DNA of 64,000 nucleotides from SPJN01 sp965229935 (GTDB lineage Bacteria; Pseudomonadota; Alphaproteobacteria; SPJN01): NCBI GenBank assembly GCA_965229935.1, contig CBDDKB010000002.1, positions 1,736,001 to 1,800,000 on the forward strand. The letters run 5' to 3'. Of this stretch, positions 8,841 through 15,922 are shown piece by piece; position 1 is the stretch's first letter, and each line of letters starts with the position of its first letter. The translations under genes were made by a program, and so were the position numbers. The notes under the pieces are model-generated. The model ran no database searches. It was not told where the DNA came from and saw only the letters and a program-made list of their open reading frames with translations.

Positions 8841-9794
8841 TTACTGGGCTGCAGGCTTGAATAGCGGCAGGACAAGACCATCCTGCACTTCGGTCAGCAC
8901 CGCCTCGACCCGCATGCCAATGGCAAGTTGATCAGGCTTGATCTCAACCATCTGGCTGACGATGCGCACACCATCATCCAAATCCACAAGGCAGATAATG
9001 TTGGGATAATCAAAGGGCGGAATATGCGGGTAATGCATCACCGTATAGGAATGCAGCGTGCCCATGCCTTTTGACTCAACCGTGTCCCAATCAAGGCTTT
9101 GGCAATTTGAGCACATTGGCGCCGGTGGATGACGCAGCGTGCCGCAATTTGTACATCTTTGGATCAACAGCTTGCCATCGCGCAGGCCCTGCCAGAAATG
9201 CTTGCTGTCATGATTTTCAACAGGGTGCGTGCGCAGCACGGCCATTGAGTTGGCGTCCCCGCCTGTGTCTTGCTTGGCACCCGGTCCTGTCGGGTCTTCC
9301 GGCGGACGATACTTAAAGTAGGTCACGCGCGCTTCGCCGACACATTCATCGCCGACAAAGAACTCCGCCAATTCCGTTACGAAATAGCCATCACCCAGCC
9401 CGGTGGACTTCAGCTCTGATATTTCAACAATCGTTGTGAAGTGGTGAAGCTGCTCACCCTCCTTCAAATAGCGGTGATAGGTCTGGTCATAGTCTGCGGC
9501 GACAACGCCGGAATAGCCTTCTGCTTCCAGCACGTCCAACACCTCAAACGGATGAACGTCGGTGGAACCGGGCCCATAGTCCCCGTTCACATCGCGCATG
9601 GTCCACATTTGCAGGCTGGTTGGCGGCGCGGTGACGCCCCCCTCATCCAAATAAAGCGGATTGGCATCCCCCATCGCAGAGCACCATTGCCACACAAGCG
9701 GGCGGCTGACGGCATTCCACGCATTAAACGGCCCGACCCGGCGCCCGATATAGGTCCGGATCTTGGCATCCAACGCGGCATCGACTTGGCTCAT
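8841..9794 (-). CDS. chsH2: MaoC-DUF35 fusion protein (ChsH2-like)
   Basis: Two domains in 317 residues. An N-terminal MaoC hotdog (~1-170) appears to lack the full D-x4-H catalytic motif. A DUF35 domain (~195-317) has a zinc ribbon, CTNCGTLRHPPAPMCSNC, followed by an OB fold. This fusion is the hallmark of ChsH2, whose MaoC half pairs with ChsH1 and whose DUF35 half docks the Ltp2 aldolase. It is the first gene of the three-gene minus-strand unit. GGAG lies upstream of ATG 9794. Its promoter region, shared with the epoxide-hydrolase-like gene, contains a perfect palindrome at 9851-9868. Confidence 0.85.
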   Translation of the reverse strand: MSQVDAALDAKIRTYIGRRVGPFNAWNAVSRPLVWQWCSAMGDANPLYLDEGGVTAPPTSLQMWTMRDVNGDYGPGSTDVHPFEVLDVLEAEGYSGVVAADYDQTYHRYLKEGEQLHHFTTIVEISELKSTGLGDGYFVTELAEFFVGDECVGEARVTYFKYRPPEDPTGPGAKQDTGGDANSMAVLRTHPVENHDSKHFWQGLRDGKLLIQRCTNCGTLRHPPAPMCSNCQSLDWDTVESKGMGTLHSYTVMHYPHIPPFDYPNIICLVDLDDGVRIVSQMVEIKPDQLAIGMRVEAVLTEVQDGLVLPLFKPAAQ

Positions 9795-9850
9795 CCAAAC
9801 GTCTCCTCACGAATTTTTATTGCGATTGTCCTGTTGGTATCAGATCAGTT

Positions 9851-9868
9851 ATTGAATCTCAATTCAAT
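9851..9868. promoter_or_regulatory. putative TetR operator ATTGAAT-N4-ATTCAAT (site 1)
   Basis: ATTGAATCTCAATTCAAT is a perfect 7+4+7 palindrome in the 115-base gap between chsH2 and the epoxide-hydrolase-like gene. The same core occurs with one half-site change at 13110-13125 and exactly at 15822-15837, both also in divergent gaps of this region. The third copy is upstream of a TetR gene, the best candidate binder. Confidence 0.65.
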
Positions 9869-9909
9869 TTTTTGCATTATGTAAAAAACACAGGATAGAG
9901 GGCAGGAAG

Positions 9910-10905
9910 ATGGGAAATTTCCCCGCGCCAGAGCGCATCAAAACGAACGGGATCGAACTTGCGGTTTGGCAGAAAAGGCCTGAGGGAAACGCGCATGATC
10001 TGCCCGTTGTTTTCTGTCACGGCTTTCCTGAGCTTGGCTATTCATGGCGTCATCAGTTGGACGCAGTGGCAGCGGCGGGCTATCACGCCATTGCGCCTGA
10101 TTTGCGCGGCTATGGCCGGTCTGACGTGCCGGACGACGCAACAAGCTATGACATGAAAACCGCAACCGCAGACGTGGCAGGCCTTGTCAAAGCATTGGGG
10201 TATGACAGGGCGATCTTTGTCGGCCATGATTTCGGCGGCATGCTGGTTTGGGCCATGCCCTTTTATCAGCCCGACATGATTGCGGGCATAGCCTCGATCT
10301 GCACGCCCTTTACCCCGCGTGCGAAGAATGAGCCGATCAGCATGTTCAACCATATTTATGGTGAGAATAATTACATCAACCGCTTTCAACAGCCCGGCTT
10401 TATGGAGGCACGCTTTGACCCCGACCCGGGCAAGCTTTTCCGCATGATGATGCGCGTTGATGAGGGCGACGGCACGCCACTAGGGCAGGCAGGCCATCTT
10501 GATACAAGCATGATGGAATGGTGGGCCAAGATCGAAACGGACGAGGCAAATTGGCCGGGCCGTGTCTTCCTTGATGAGGATGAGCTGCAATTCTATGTCG
10601 ACGCCTATAATGCAGCAGGCGGCTTTAAAGGCGGCTTTAACTGGTATCGCTGCCTTTCCCGCACATGGGAAGACATGGCGCAATTCTATCCAGACGGTGT
10701 GCGCATCAACCTTGATTTCCCGACCCTGCAAATGATGCCGGACCGCGACCCGTCATCCCCGCCCTTTTTGGCGGATGGGATGCCGAAATTCTGCACTGAC
10801 TATGAATATAAGCTGATTTCAGAGGCTGGCCATTGGGCCCAACAGGAACAGCCCGCACAGGTTAATGCTGCGCTGACCGATTGGTTGAGGCGGAAATTTT
10901 CCTGA
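9910..10905 (+). CDS. alpha/beta hydrolase, epoxide-hydrolase-like
   Basis: A 331-residue alpha/beta hydrolase. HGFPELGYSWR holds the oxyanion-hole HGxP motif, GYGRSD follows strand 4, and the nucleophile elbow GHDFGG carries Asp rather than Ser, which points to epoxide hydrolase or haloalkane dehalogenase chemistry. The catalytic His lies in EAGHWAQQEQP near the end, and Tyr residues in the lid could polarise an epoxide. The gene diverges from chsH2 across a palindromic operator and overlaps the next hydrolase gene by one base (TGATG). The substrate is unknown; an epoxide or lactone from isoprenoid breakdown is a guess. Confidence 0.82.
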   Translation: MGNFPAPERIKTNGIELAVWQKRPEGNAHDLPVVFCHGFPELGYSWRHQLDAVAAAGYHAIAPDLRGYGRSDVPDDATSYDMKTATADVAGLVKALGYDRAIFVGHDFGGMLVWAMPFYQPDMIAGIASICTPFTPRAKNEPISMFNHIYGENNYINRFQQPGFMEARFDPDPGKLFRMMMRVDEGDGTPLGQAGHLDTSMMEWWAKIETDEANWPGRVFLDEDELQFYVDAYNAAGGFKGGFNWYRCLSRTWEDMAQFYPDGVRINLDFPTLQMMPDRDPSSPPFLADGMPKFCTDYEYKLISEAGHWAQQEQPAQVNAALTDWLRRKFS

Positions 10906-11825
10906 TGCTGATCAGTATGTGGATCATCGGCGTCATCGCGGTGGTGAGCCTGTTTTTATTCGCCTTGGGCTGGTTGATGGGGGGCTGGATGCAAAACAGC
11001 CCGCGCACCGCCAAACCCCATTATGATGACCGGGACAGTTTCCGCACACCGGAAGATCTTGGCCTAACTGCACAGGCGGTGCAGGTCCAAACACCTGATG
11101 GCGTCACCCTCGCCGCTTGGTATATCCCGACAGACAAAGAGGATGCGCCCGCATTGATTTGCATGCATGGGGGACGGGACGATAAACGCTATTTCCTGCC
11201 CCTTGCCCCTGCCCTTCACGCGGCAGGCTACGCCGTTTTGTTAGTGGATGGGCGCTGTCATGGCGACAGCGATTTTTGTGAACCGGGCCTGACATTGGGC
11301 CTGACAGAGAAATATGATGTGATCGGCGGCGTCGATTACCTTGAAGCGCGCGGCCACACATGGATTGGCGCGCTGGGCTGTTCACAGGGCGGCGCGTCCG
11401 TCACCCTCGCCGCGGTGGAGGAGCCGCGTATCAAGGCGCTGCTGCTTGAAAGTACAGGCTATTATATCGGTCGGCCGCTTGAGATGATGGCAGAACGGCA
11501 TATCGGCTTTGCGCCCAAGCTGCCCGCGCGGCTTTTAACCTTTACCGCCATGATGCGGCTGGGCTTTCCCCTGCGTGATGCGTTGACAGGACGGGGCACA
11601 CAATATCGCGTGGCGCATAAATTGGCCGACCGGCCCATACTGATGCTGCATGGCGGGCGCGACGACATCACGCCACTTTCAGATTTTGAACGCTATGCAA
11701 AACTGTTTGGCCCCAACACCAAAACCTGGGTGTGCGAGCGGGGTAAACATTGTATCCTGCGCCGCGCGCTGAATGATTACGCGCCAATGGCGGTCGAGTT
11801 TTTTGATGGGGCCCGCCCCAAATAA
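10905..11825 (+). CDS. membrane-anchored alpha/beta hydrolase
   Basis: About 306 residues. An N-terminal hydrophobic helix (~residues 4-30) anchors a serine-hydrolase domain resembling the FrsA/YqkD or BEM46-like group. CMHGGRDDKRY is the oxyanion region, GCSQGGA the nucleophile elbow with Ser, and the last ~40 residues supply LHGGRDDITP (Asp) and GKHCIL (His). The start ATG overlaps the stop of the previous gene (TGATG), so the two are translationally coupled and likely function together. An in-frame start 24 bases upstream is less attractive. The substrate cannot be read from the sequence; an esterase or thioesterase is possible. Confidence 0.78.
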   Translation: MLISMWIIGVIAVVSLFLFALGWLMGGWMQNSPRTAKPHYDDRDSFRTPEDLGLTAQAVQVQTPDGVTLAAWYIPTDKEDAPALICMHGGRDDKRYFLPLAPALHAAGYAVLLVDGRCHGDSDFCEPGLTLGLTEKYDVIGGVDYLEARGHTWIGALGCSQGGASVTLAAVEEPRIKALLLESTGYYIGRPLEMMAERHIGFAPKLPARLLTFTAMMRLGFPLRDALTGRGTQYRVAHKLADRPILMLHGGRDDITPLSDFERYAKLFGPNTKTWVCERGKHCILRRALNDYAPMAVEFFDGARPK

Positions 11826-11833
11826 CCCCCCAA

Positions 11834-11868
11834 ATAAAAAAAGACCACCGTCCTTGAAAGGGCGGTGG
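11834..11868 (-). terminator. intrinsic terminator of the Rieske gene
   Basis: A 9-base stem, CCACCGTCC at 11845-11853 with GGGCGGTGG at 11860-11868, is followed on the minus strand by a T-rich run (A-run at 11834-11842 on the plus strand). It lies between convergent genes. Confidence 0.75.
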
Positions 11869-11879
11869 CCAAAGTCTAA

Positions 11880-11910
11880 GTCAGGCAATCATTGGGGGGT
11901 ATTGCCTGAC
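11880..11910. terminator. 10-bp hairpin between convergent genes
   Basis: GTCAGGCAAT and ATTGCCTGAC pair perfectly around an 11-base loop just past the Rieske gene stop. No long U-run follows, so it may instead protect the 3' end or assist the neighbouring terminator. Confidence 0.5.
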
Positions 11911-11922
11911 AATGCGTTTTGC

Positions 11923-12972
11923 TTACTCGGCAGCCTCTGACAGGTTGCCCAATTCAATCTCGATATTATTTTCAGGATAGAACTGCTTGTACCATTCGCG
12001 GTACTTCAGGATCGGCCCGTCTGTTGAACTCAAGATCGGGTTTTCAATATAACCCTTGCGCCGCCAGATCACGGCGTCCTGCATCAACTGACGCTTGGAT
12101 TCATCCTTCACATAATCGGACACGGCCTTCATCTCATCATCTGACATGGTGTTGTCAGGATCAGGGACAAGGAAGTGACGCATGCGCAGCTGTGTTGTCA
12201 GCTCGTCAATCGGGGTGCCAAAGAACAGATGCTTGGTGCGGAAGCCAAAGCTGCGCTCACCCACTGAACTGGTGCCCCAAGTGCCGGGGCCTACAGCCCA
12301 ACTGTGATGAATGACGCCGCCAAATTCTTCCTGCGCGCGGTCATCATTGTCAGGGCGAACGGCCTTGATCTTTGATTTCCATGTATGGCCATCAAACTTC
12401 ATGCCGCCTTCTTCGGGCACCATCTTCCATGTGCCATGCACAGCGTGGAAATGCGCCCAGTCGGGACCGTTTTCCAGCACTTCTTGGGGATGGGTGTGCA
12501 GCGTGTCGAAATCCATATTGAAGAAAGAGCCTTGGAACGCGTCGCTTTCATCCACTTCAGGCGTGTACCAAATGGGATCGCGGCCCTTTAAATCGTGCCA
12601 GACAAGGATCGCGCCGTTCTGTTCCACAGTATTCCACATATTCAGTTTGGCCGTGGGGGGCGCAACCTTGGCAAAGGGCACCTCGACACACTGGCCGTCT
12701 GCATCATATTTCCAGTGATGGAACGGGCAGCGGATGGTTTCACCTTCCACCAAACCGCCATCGCCCAGATGGGCGCCCAAATGCGGGCAATAAGCGTCAG
12801 CAACACAGGCGCGGCCCGATTCTGTGCGGAACAAAACCAAATCCTTGCCGAAATATTTGATGCATTTGCTTTCGCCGACGGCCACTTCTTCGGACCAACC
12901 GACACAGAACCAGCCCGTCGGATAGGGGCTGAACGAAAAGCGATATTCGCTGCTGCTGGGTACAGACGACAT
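11923..12972 (-). CDS. Rieske non-haem iron oxygenase, KshA-like (copy 1)
   Basis: A 349-residue oxygenase alpha subunit. The Rieske [2Fe-2S] motif is CPHLGAH followed by CPFHHW, and the mononuclear iron site is DWAHFHAVHG. The layout matches the 3-ketosteroid 9-alpha-hydroxylase oxygenase (KshA) and the related cholesterol-desaturase group, though it is shorter than a typical KshA. It needs electrons from a reductase, and none is adjacent. ATG 12972 has GGGAG upstream; the open frame running to 13206 crosses the promoter and is rejected. It diverges from the second Ltp gene over a shared palindromic site. The ring position attacked is not known. Confidence 0.85.
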   Translation of the reverse strand: MSSVPSSSEYRFSFSPYPTGWFCVGWSEEVAVGESKCIKYFGKDLVLFRTESGRACVADAYCPHLGAHLGDGGLVEGETIRCPFHHWKYDADGQCVEVPFAKVAPPTAKLNMWNTVEQNGAILVWHDLKGRDPIWYTPEVDESDAFQGSFFNMDFDTLHTHPQEVLENGPDWAHFHAVHGTWKMVPEEGGMKFDGHTWKSKIKAVRPDNDDRAQEEFGGVIHHSWAVGPGTWGTSSVGERSFGFRTKHLFFGTPIDELTTQLRMRHFLVPDPDNTMSDDEMKAVSDYVKDESKRQLMQDAVIWRRKGYIENPILSSTDGPILKYREWYKQFYPENNIEIELGNLSEAAE

Positions 12973-13105
12973 GAGGAAACTCCCTGAAATACGGCCCTCT
13001 TTCGGGGCGCGTTGCTTGTCCGCAATGAAACGATAACAGCCGTTCCGTCCACGGCATGTCAAAAATAGTATACATATAGTACCATTCTGGCGAGTCATTT
13101 CAAGT

Positions 13106-13129
13106 AAAATTGAACCCGCATTCAATTTT
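13106..13129. promoter_or_regulatory. putative TetR operator AAAATTGAA-N6-TTCAATTTT (site 2)
   Basis: Nine-base arms flank six bases. Read as the shared core it is TTGAAC-CCGC-ATTCAA at 13110-13125, one half-site base off sites 1 and 3. It lies in the gap between the Rieske gene and the second Ltp gene. Confidence 0.6.
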
Positions 13130-13145
13130 TTATGGAATCTTTGTG

Positions 13146-13165
13146 TGGCAATCACTAGATTGCCA
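13146..13165. promoter_or_regulatory. 8-bp hairpin in the Ltp leader
   Basis: TGGCAATC and GATTGCCA pair perfectly around ACTA. It sits between operator site 2 and the large GC-rich hairpin, so it may be part of the same leader RNA or a separate protein site. Confidence 0.45.
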
Positions 13166-13177
13166 AAATACGGGCGC

Positions 13178-13245
13178 CCACCCACCGCCCCGCCCGACCG
13201 CCACAAGGGTACACTTACATGGCGGCCGGGCGGGGCGGTGGGTGG
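13178..13245 (+). promoter_or_regulatory. 26-bp GC-rich stem-loop in the 5' leader of the Ltp gene
   Basis: Nineteen perfect base pairs (13178-13196 with 13227-13245), one A-C mismatch and six more pairs (13198-13203 with 13220-13225) close a 16-base loop at 13204-13219. The hairpin ends about 30 bases before ATG 13276 and has no trailing U-run. It lies downstream of the putative operator, so it would be transcribed and be very stable. Confidence 0.7.
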
Positions 13246-13275
13246 CTAGGACCACAAAGAAATCAGGGAAACATT

Positions 13276-14439
13276 ATGTCCGAATTTATGGATAAGGCGG
13301 CGATCACCGGCGTCGGCACAACGGAATTTTCCAAAAATTCCGGCAGATCAGAACTGCAATTATCGTGCGAGGCGTCCCTTGCCGCCATCAGCGATGCGGG
13401 CCTTACCCCCGCTGATATTGATGGCATCGTCAAATATGACATGGACTCAACCGAAGAAGTGGCGCTGCAACGCAATCTGGGCATCCCCGACCTGAACTTC
13501 TATGCGCAGCAGGGTTATGGCGGCAATGGCTCCTGCGCAGTAATCCAAACAGCGGCGATGGCTGTGGCCTGCGGCATGGCCAAGCATGTACTGGTGTTTC
13601 GTGGACTGAATGAACGGTCGGGCACACGCTTTGGCACCGATGTGGTTGGTGCAGGCGGCGGCGGCACTTACGCGACCAATCTGGACTATTACATGCCCTA
13701 CGGCCTGTTTGTGCCCGCCATGTTTTGCAGCTTTCAAGTCAATCGCTACTTTCATGAATTTGGCGTGGACCGGGAGAAGCTGGGTTGGGTGGCGATTACC
13801 CAGCGCAAGCACGCCATGAAGAACCCCACGGCCCGCTTTACTGAGGAGCTGACATGGGATGATTATCTGAACAGCCGCTGGATCGTGCGCCCCACCTTCC
13901 GCCTGTTTGATTGCTGCGTGGAAACAGATGGGGCTGCCGCTGTCGTGGTCAGCCGCGCCGACCTTGCCAAGGATTTGCCTAATACGCCTGCGCTGATCCA
14001 CGGGGCCGCAATTGCAACAGGGCCTGAGAATGAATTCTCAACCTCCTATTATCGAGACAATATCTGGGACAGTTGCGAACAGCGTTTAATGGCGGACAAA
14101 ATTCACAACCAAACGGGCCTGACCGCAACGGATTATGACGTTGCCGAGCTTTACGATGCTTTCGCGATTCAAATTCCCTTTTCGCTGGAAAGCTTCGGTT
14201 TCTGCGAAGTAGGAGAAGGCTTTGACTATATTGCTGACGGGCGCATCGGGCTGGGTGGCGACATCCCCGTGAACACACATGGCGGTCACCTGTCAGACGC
14301 CTACCTTCACGGCCAAACCCATATTATCGAAGCTGTAAAACAGCTACGCGGCACCGCCAATGCCCAAGTCGACAATGCAGAAACCGCGCTTGTGACAGGC
14401 GGCGGAAACTCCGCGCTTGTTTTGCGGAAAGGAAACTAA
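13276..14439 (+). CDS. thiolase-like lipid-transfer protein / putative side-chain aldolase (second Ltp)
   Basis: A 387-residue Ltp/SCP-x thiolase-fold protein, clearly paralogous to the one at 7214-8395: both carry TEFSKNSGRSELQL near the N-terminus and a GGDxPxNxHGGxLxxAYLHG-type block near the C-terminus. It is followed two bases later by a free-standing DUF35 gene, the pairing found in steroid side-chain aldolases of the Ltp3/Ltp4/Sal type. AGGGAAAC precedes ATG 13276; a longer frame from 13219 would start inside the leader hairpin and is rejected. A different side-chain length or a different substrate from the first pair is likely but unproven. Confidence 0.82.
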   Translation: MSEFMDKAAITGVGTTEFSKNSGRSELQLSCEASLAAISDAGLTPADIDGIVKYDMDSTEEVALQRNLGIPDLNFYAQQGYGGNGSCAVIQTAAMAVACGMAKHVLVFRGLNERSGTRFGTDVVGAGGGGTYATNLDYYMPYGLFVPAMFCSFQVNRYFHEFGVDREKLGWVAITQRKHAMKNPTARFTEELTWDDYLNSRWIVRPTFRLFDCCVETDGAAAVVVSRADLAKDLPNTPALIHGAAIATGPENEFSTSYYRDNIWDSCEQRLMADKIHNQTGLTATDYDVAELYDAFAIQIPFSLESFGFCEVGEGFDYIADGRIGLGGDIPVNTHGGHLSDAYLHGQTHIIEAVKQLRGTANAQVDNAETALVTGGGNSALVLRKGN

Positions 14440-14441
14440 TC

Positions 14442-14840
14442 ATGGATTTCCCAAGACCCAAACCAACACTTACACACGACAACAAAGCCTTCTGGGAGGG
14501 TTGCAAAGAGCACAAGCTGTTGATCCAGAAATGCAATGATTGCGGACGGCTGCAACACCCGCCCCGGCCCATTTGTTCTGAATGCCATTCGCTTGACCAA
14601 GGCCATATTGAGGCCAGCGGCAAAGGCACTGTGCATTCCTATATGATCGGCGAACGGTCAATCCATCCCCTGTTCCCGCCCGGATACAATATGGTGCTGG
14701 TGGATCTGGAAGAAGGCGTGCGCATCGTCAGCACAGTTGTGGACATAGACCCTGACGAGCTTGATTTCGGCATGGCCGTTACACTCGACTTTATTGACGA
14801 AGACGACGAATTTTCTCTGCCGATTTTTCGGAAGGATTAG
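14442..14840 (+). CDS. DUF35 zinc-ribbon / OB-fold protein, partner of the Ltp aldolase
   Basis: A 132-residue protein with a DUF35 N-terminal helix, a rubredoxin-like zinc ribbon CNDCGRLQHPPRPICSEC near residues 31-48, and a C-terminal OB fold. DUF35 proteins bind thiolase-like partners and are needed for the activity of Ltp2-type aldolases. Here it stands alone, whereas in the 8841-9794 gene the same domain is fused to MaoC. It begins two bases after the Ltp stop, so the two are co-translated. A family-B repeat starts immediately after its stop codon. Confidence 0.85.
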   Translation: MDFPRPKPTLTHDNKAFWEGCKEHKLLIQKCNDCGRLQHPPRPICSECHSLDQGHIEASGKGTVHSYMIGERSIHPLFPPGYNMVLVDLEEGVRIVSTVVDIDPDELDFGMAVTLDFIDEDDEFSLPIFRKD

Positions 14841-14890
14841 GAGCGTCAGCCAGCAAAAGTGGGAACCGGTTTTGCGTCCGGCTGCGCGAC
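14841..14890. repeat. interspersed palindromic repeat, family B copy 1
   Basis: The core AAAAGTGGGAACCGGTTTTG makes an inner stem, with outer arms CAGCC and GGCTG and flanking GCG...GCGCG. It begins directly after the DUF35 stop codon TAG. A near-identical copy at 39406-39455 also abuts a TAG stop. Confidence 0.8.
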
Positions 14891-14936
14891 CACAATAATC
14901 ACCGCCCACGCATCAGCTTCACAACCCGAAAAAACC

Positions 14937-15084
14937 GTCATGCCGGACTATAAGCGACCACCAGCAAAAGTGGGAACCGGTTTTGCGTCCGGTGGCGCGC
15001 CATTAAGATCCGGCATCCATTGTAGCAGTTGATCGTCAGTATGGCCCCTGGATCGCGCAGCAGGGCTGCTTGTCCGGGGTGACG
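14937..15084. repeat. composite repeat: family A copy with a family B element in its first loop
   Basis: The outer stem TGCCGGAct...gaTCCGGCA encloses a family-B element (roughly 14950-15004) with outer arms CCACC and GGTGG and the inner GCAAAA/TTTTGC stem. A second hairpin with CCCC...GGGG follows and the unit ends in GTGACG. Confidence 0.75.
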
Positions 15085-15097
15085 TGATGAGATGAAA

Positions 15098-15793
15098 TCA
15101 CCGCCCACGCTTCAGCTTGGCGAGGTTGGGCATATATTTCAGGGAGGAGGCCGGCGGGGCCTGTGCAAACATGGCCCGGTAATAGGTGGCGGCAATCAGC
15201 TCTGCCACCTCGTCCGCATTGGTGTCGAATGTTTGCAGCTTTTCCAACCGATGCACAAAATATTCACTCAAAAATATGTCGCCGATCCCGCCAAGGGAAT
15301 AGGCAAAGAAGACCTGTTCCTTCTCAGTCAGCTCCACATCGGGGAACAACCGTTCGAGATTATCCACCAAAAAGCCCAGCCGCCGTTCGGTTGACCGCCG
15401 CCACAGGCCCGCAAGCTCAGGCGATTCTGATGACATTTGCTGCAGGCAGCGCATCAGGCCGGGTTGGGCCATATAGGCCTCCACCACCACTTTCACATGG
15501 GCGCGCAGACGGCCAAACCAGTCGCCGCGTTCAATCTCGCCTTCCAGTGCCTCCACATCCTCGATCCGCTCAATCATCTCGGTCACTAGTTCGATCAGCA
15601 GGCTTTTGAGGTCAGGGAAATAATGGTAATAAAGCCCCGTTGCGACGCCCGCCTTGGTCGTGATGTCCTGAATGCGCATATCATGATAGGGTGTCGTTTC
15701 CAGCACATCGCAGGCGGCCTGTTTCAGTGCAGCGCGGGTGCGAGCACCTTTTGTCGTCTTTGTAGGTGCTGATTTTGCAGATGCGGCAGTCAT
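15098..15793 (-). CDS. TetR-family transcriptional regulator (candidate regulator of the catabolic genes)
   Basis: A 231-residue TetR protein. The N-terminal helix-turn-helix spans residues ~20-65 with MRIQDITTKAGVATGLYYHYFPDLKSL around the recognition helix; the rest is an all-helical ligand domain. A palindrome TTGAAT-N4-ATTCAA lies 29-44 bases upstream of its ATG, in the gap shared with the aldehyde dehydrogenase gene, and the same core lies in two other divergent gaps nearby. It may therefore repress itself and the Ltp/ChsH/Rieske units and respond to a pathway acyl-CoA, much as KstR does, but this is inference. Confidence 0.88.
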   Translation of the reverse strand: MTAASAKSAPTKTTKGARTRAALKQAACDVLETTPYHDMRIQDITTKAGVATGLYYHYFPDLKSLLIELVTEMIERIEDVEALEGEIERGDWFGRLRAHVKVVVEAYMAQPGLMRCLQQMSSESPELAGLWRRSTERRLGFLVDNLERLFPDVELTEKEQVFFAYSLGGIGDIFLSEYFVHRLEKLQTFDTNADEVAELIAATYYRAMFAQAPPASSLKYMPNLAKLKRGR

Positions 15794-15820
15794 GGCGACT
15801 CACCTTTATGTAATTTCAAG

Positions 15821-15838
15821 ATTGAATCATTATTCAAA
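15821..15838. promoter_or_regulatory. putative TetR operator TTGAAT-N4-ATTCAA (site 3)
   Basis: TTGAATCATTATTCAA at 15822-15837 is a perfect 6+4+6 palindrome between the TetR gene and the aldehyde dehydrogenase gene. It shares its core with sites 1 and 2. Confidence 0.65.
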
Positions 15839-15922
15839 AAAATGTGATAATCACAAGGACTAAACAAGCTGCTATAAAAGCGGGCGCAAATTCATAATAA
15901 GCAATGCTGTGGGAGGTGACCG

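Noticed and set aside
12973..13206. N-terminal extension of the Rieske gene.
   Set aside because: It runs through the palindromic operator and the leader hairpin arm, and the residues do not look like an oxygenase N-terminus.
14841..15084. Possible CRISPR or tRNA, because of repeated palindromes.
   Set aside because: The repeats are dispersed and not regularly spaced, with no unique spacers and no cloverleaf; they are REP-like elements.
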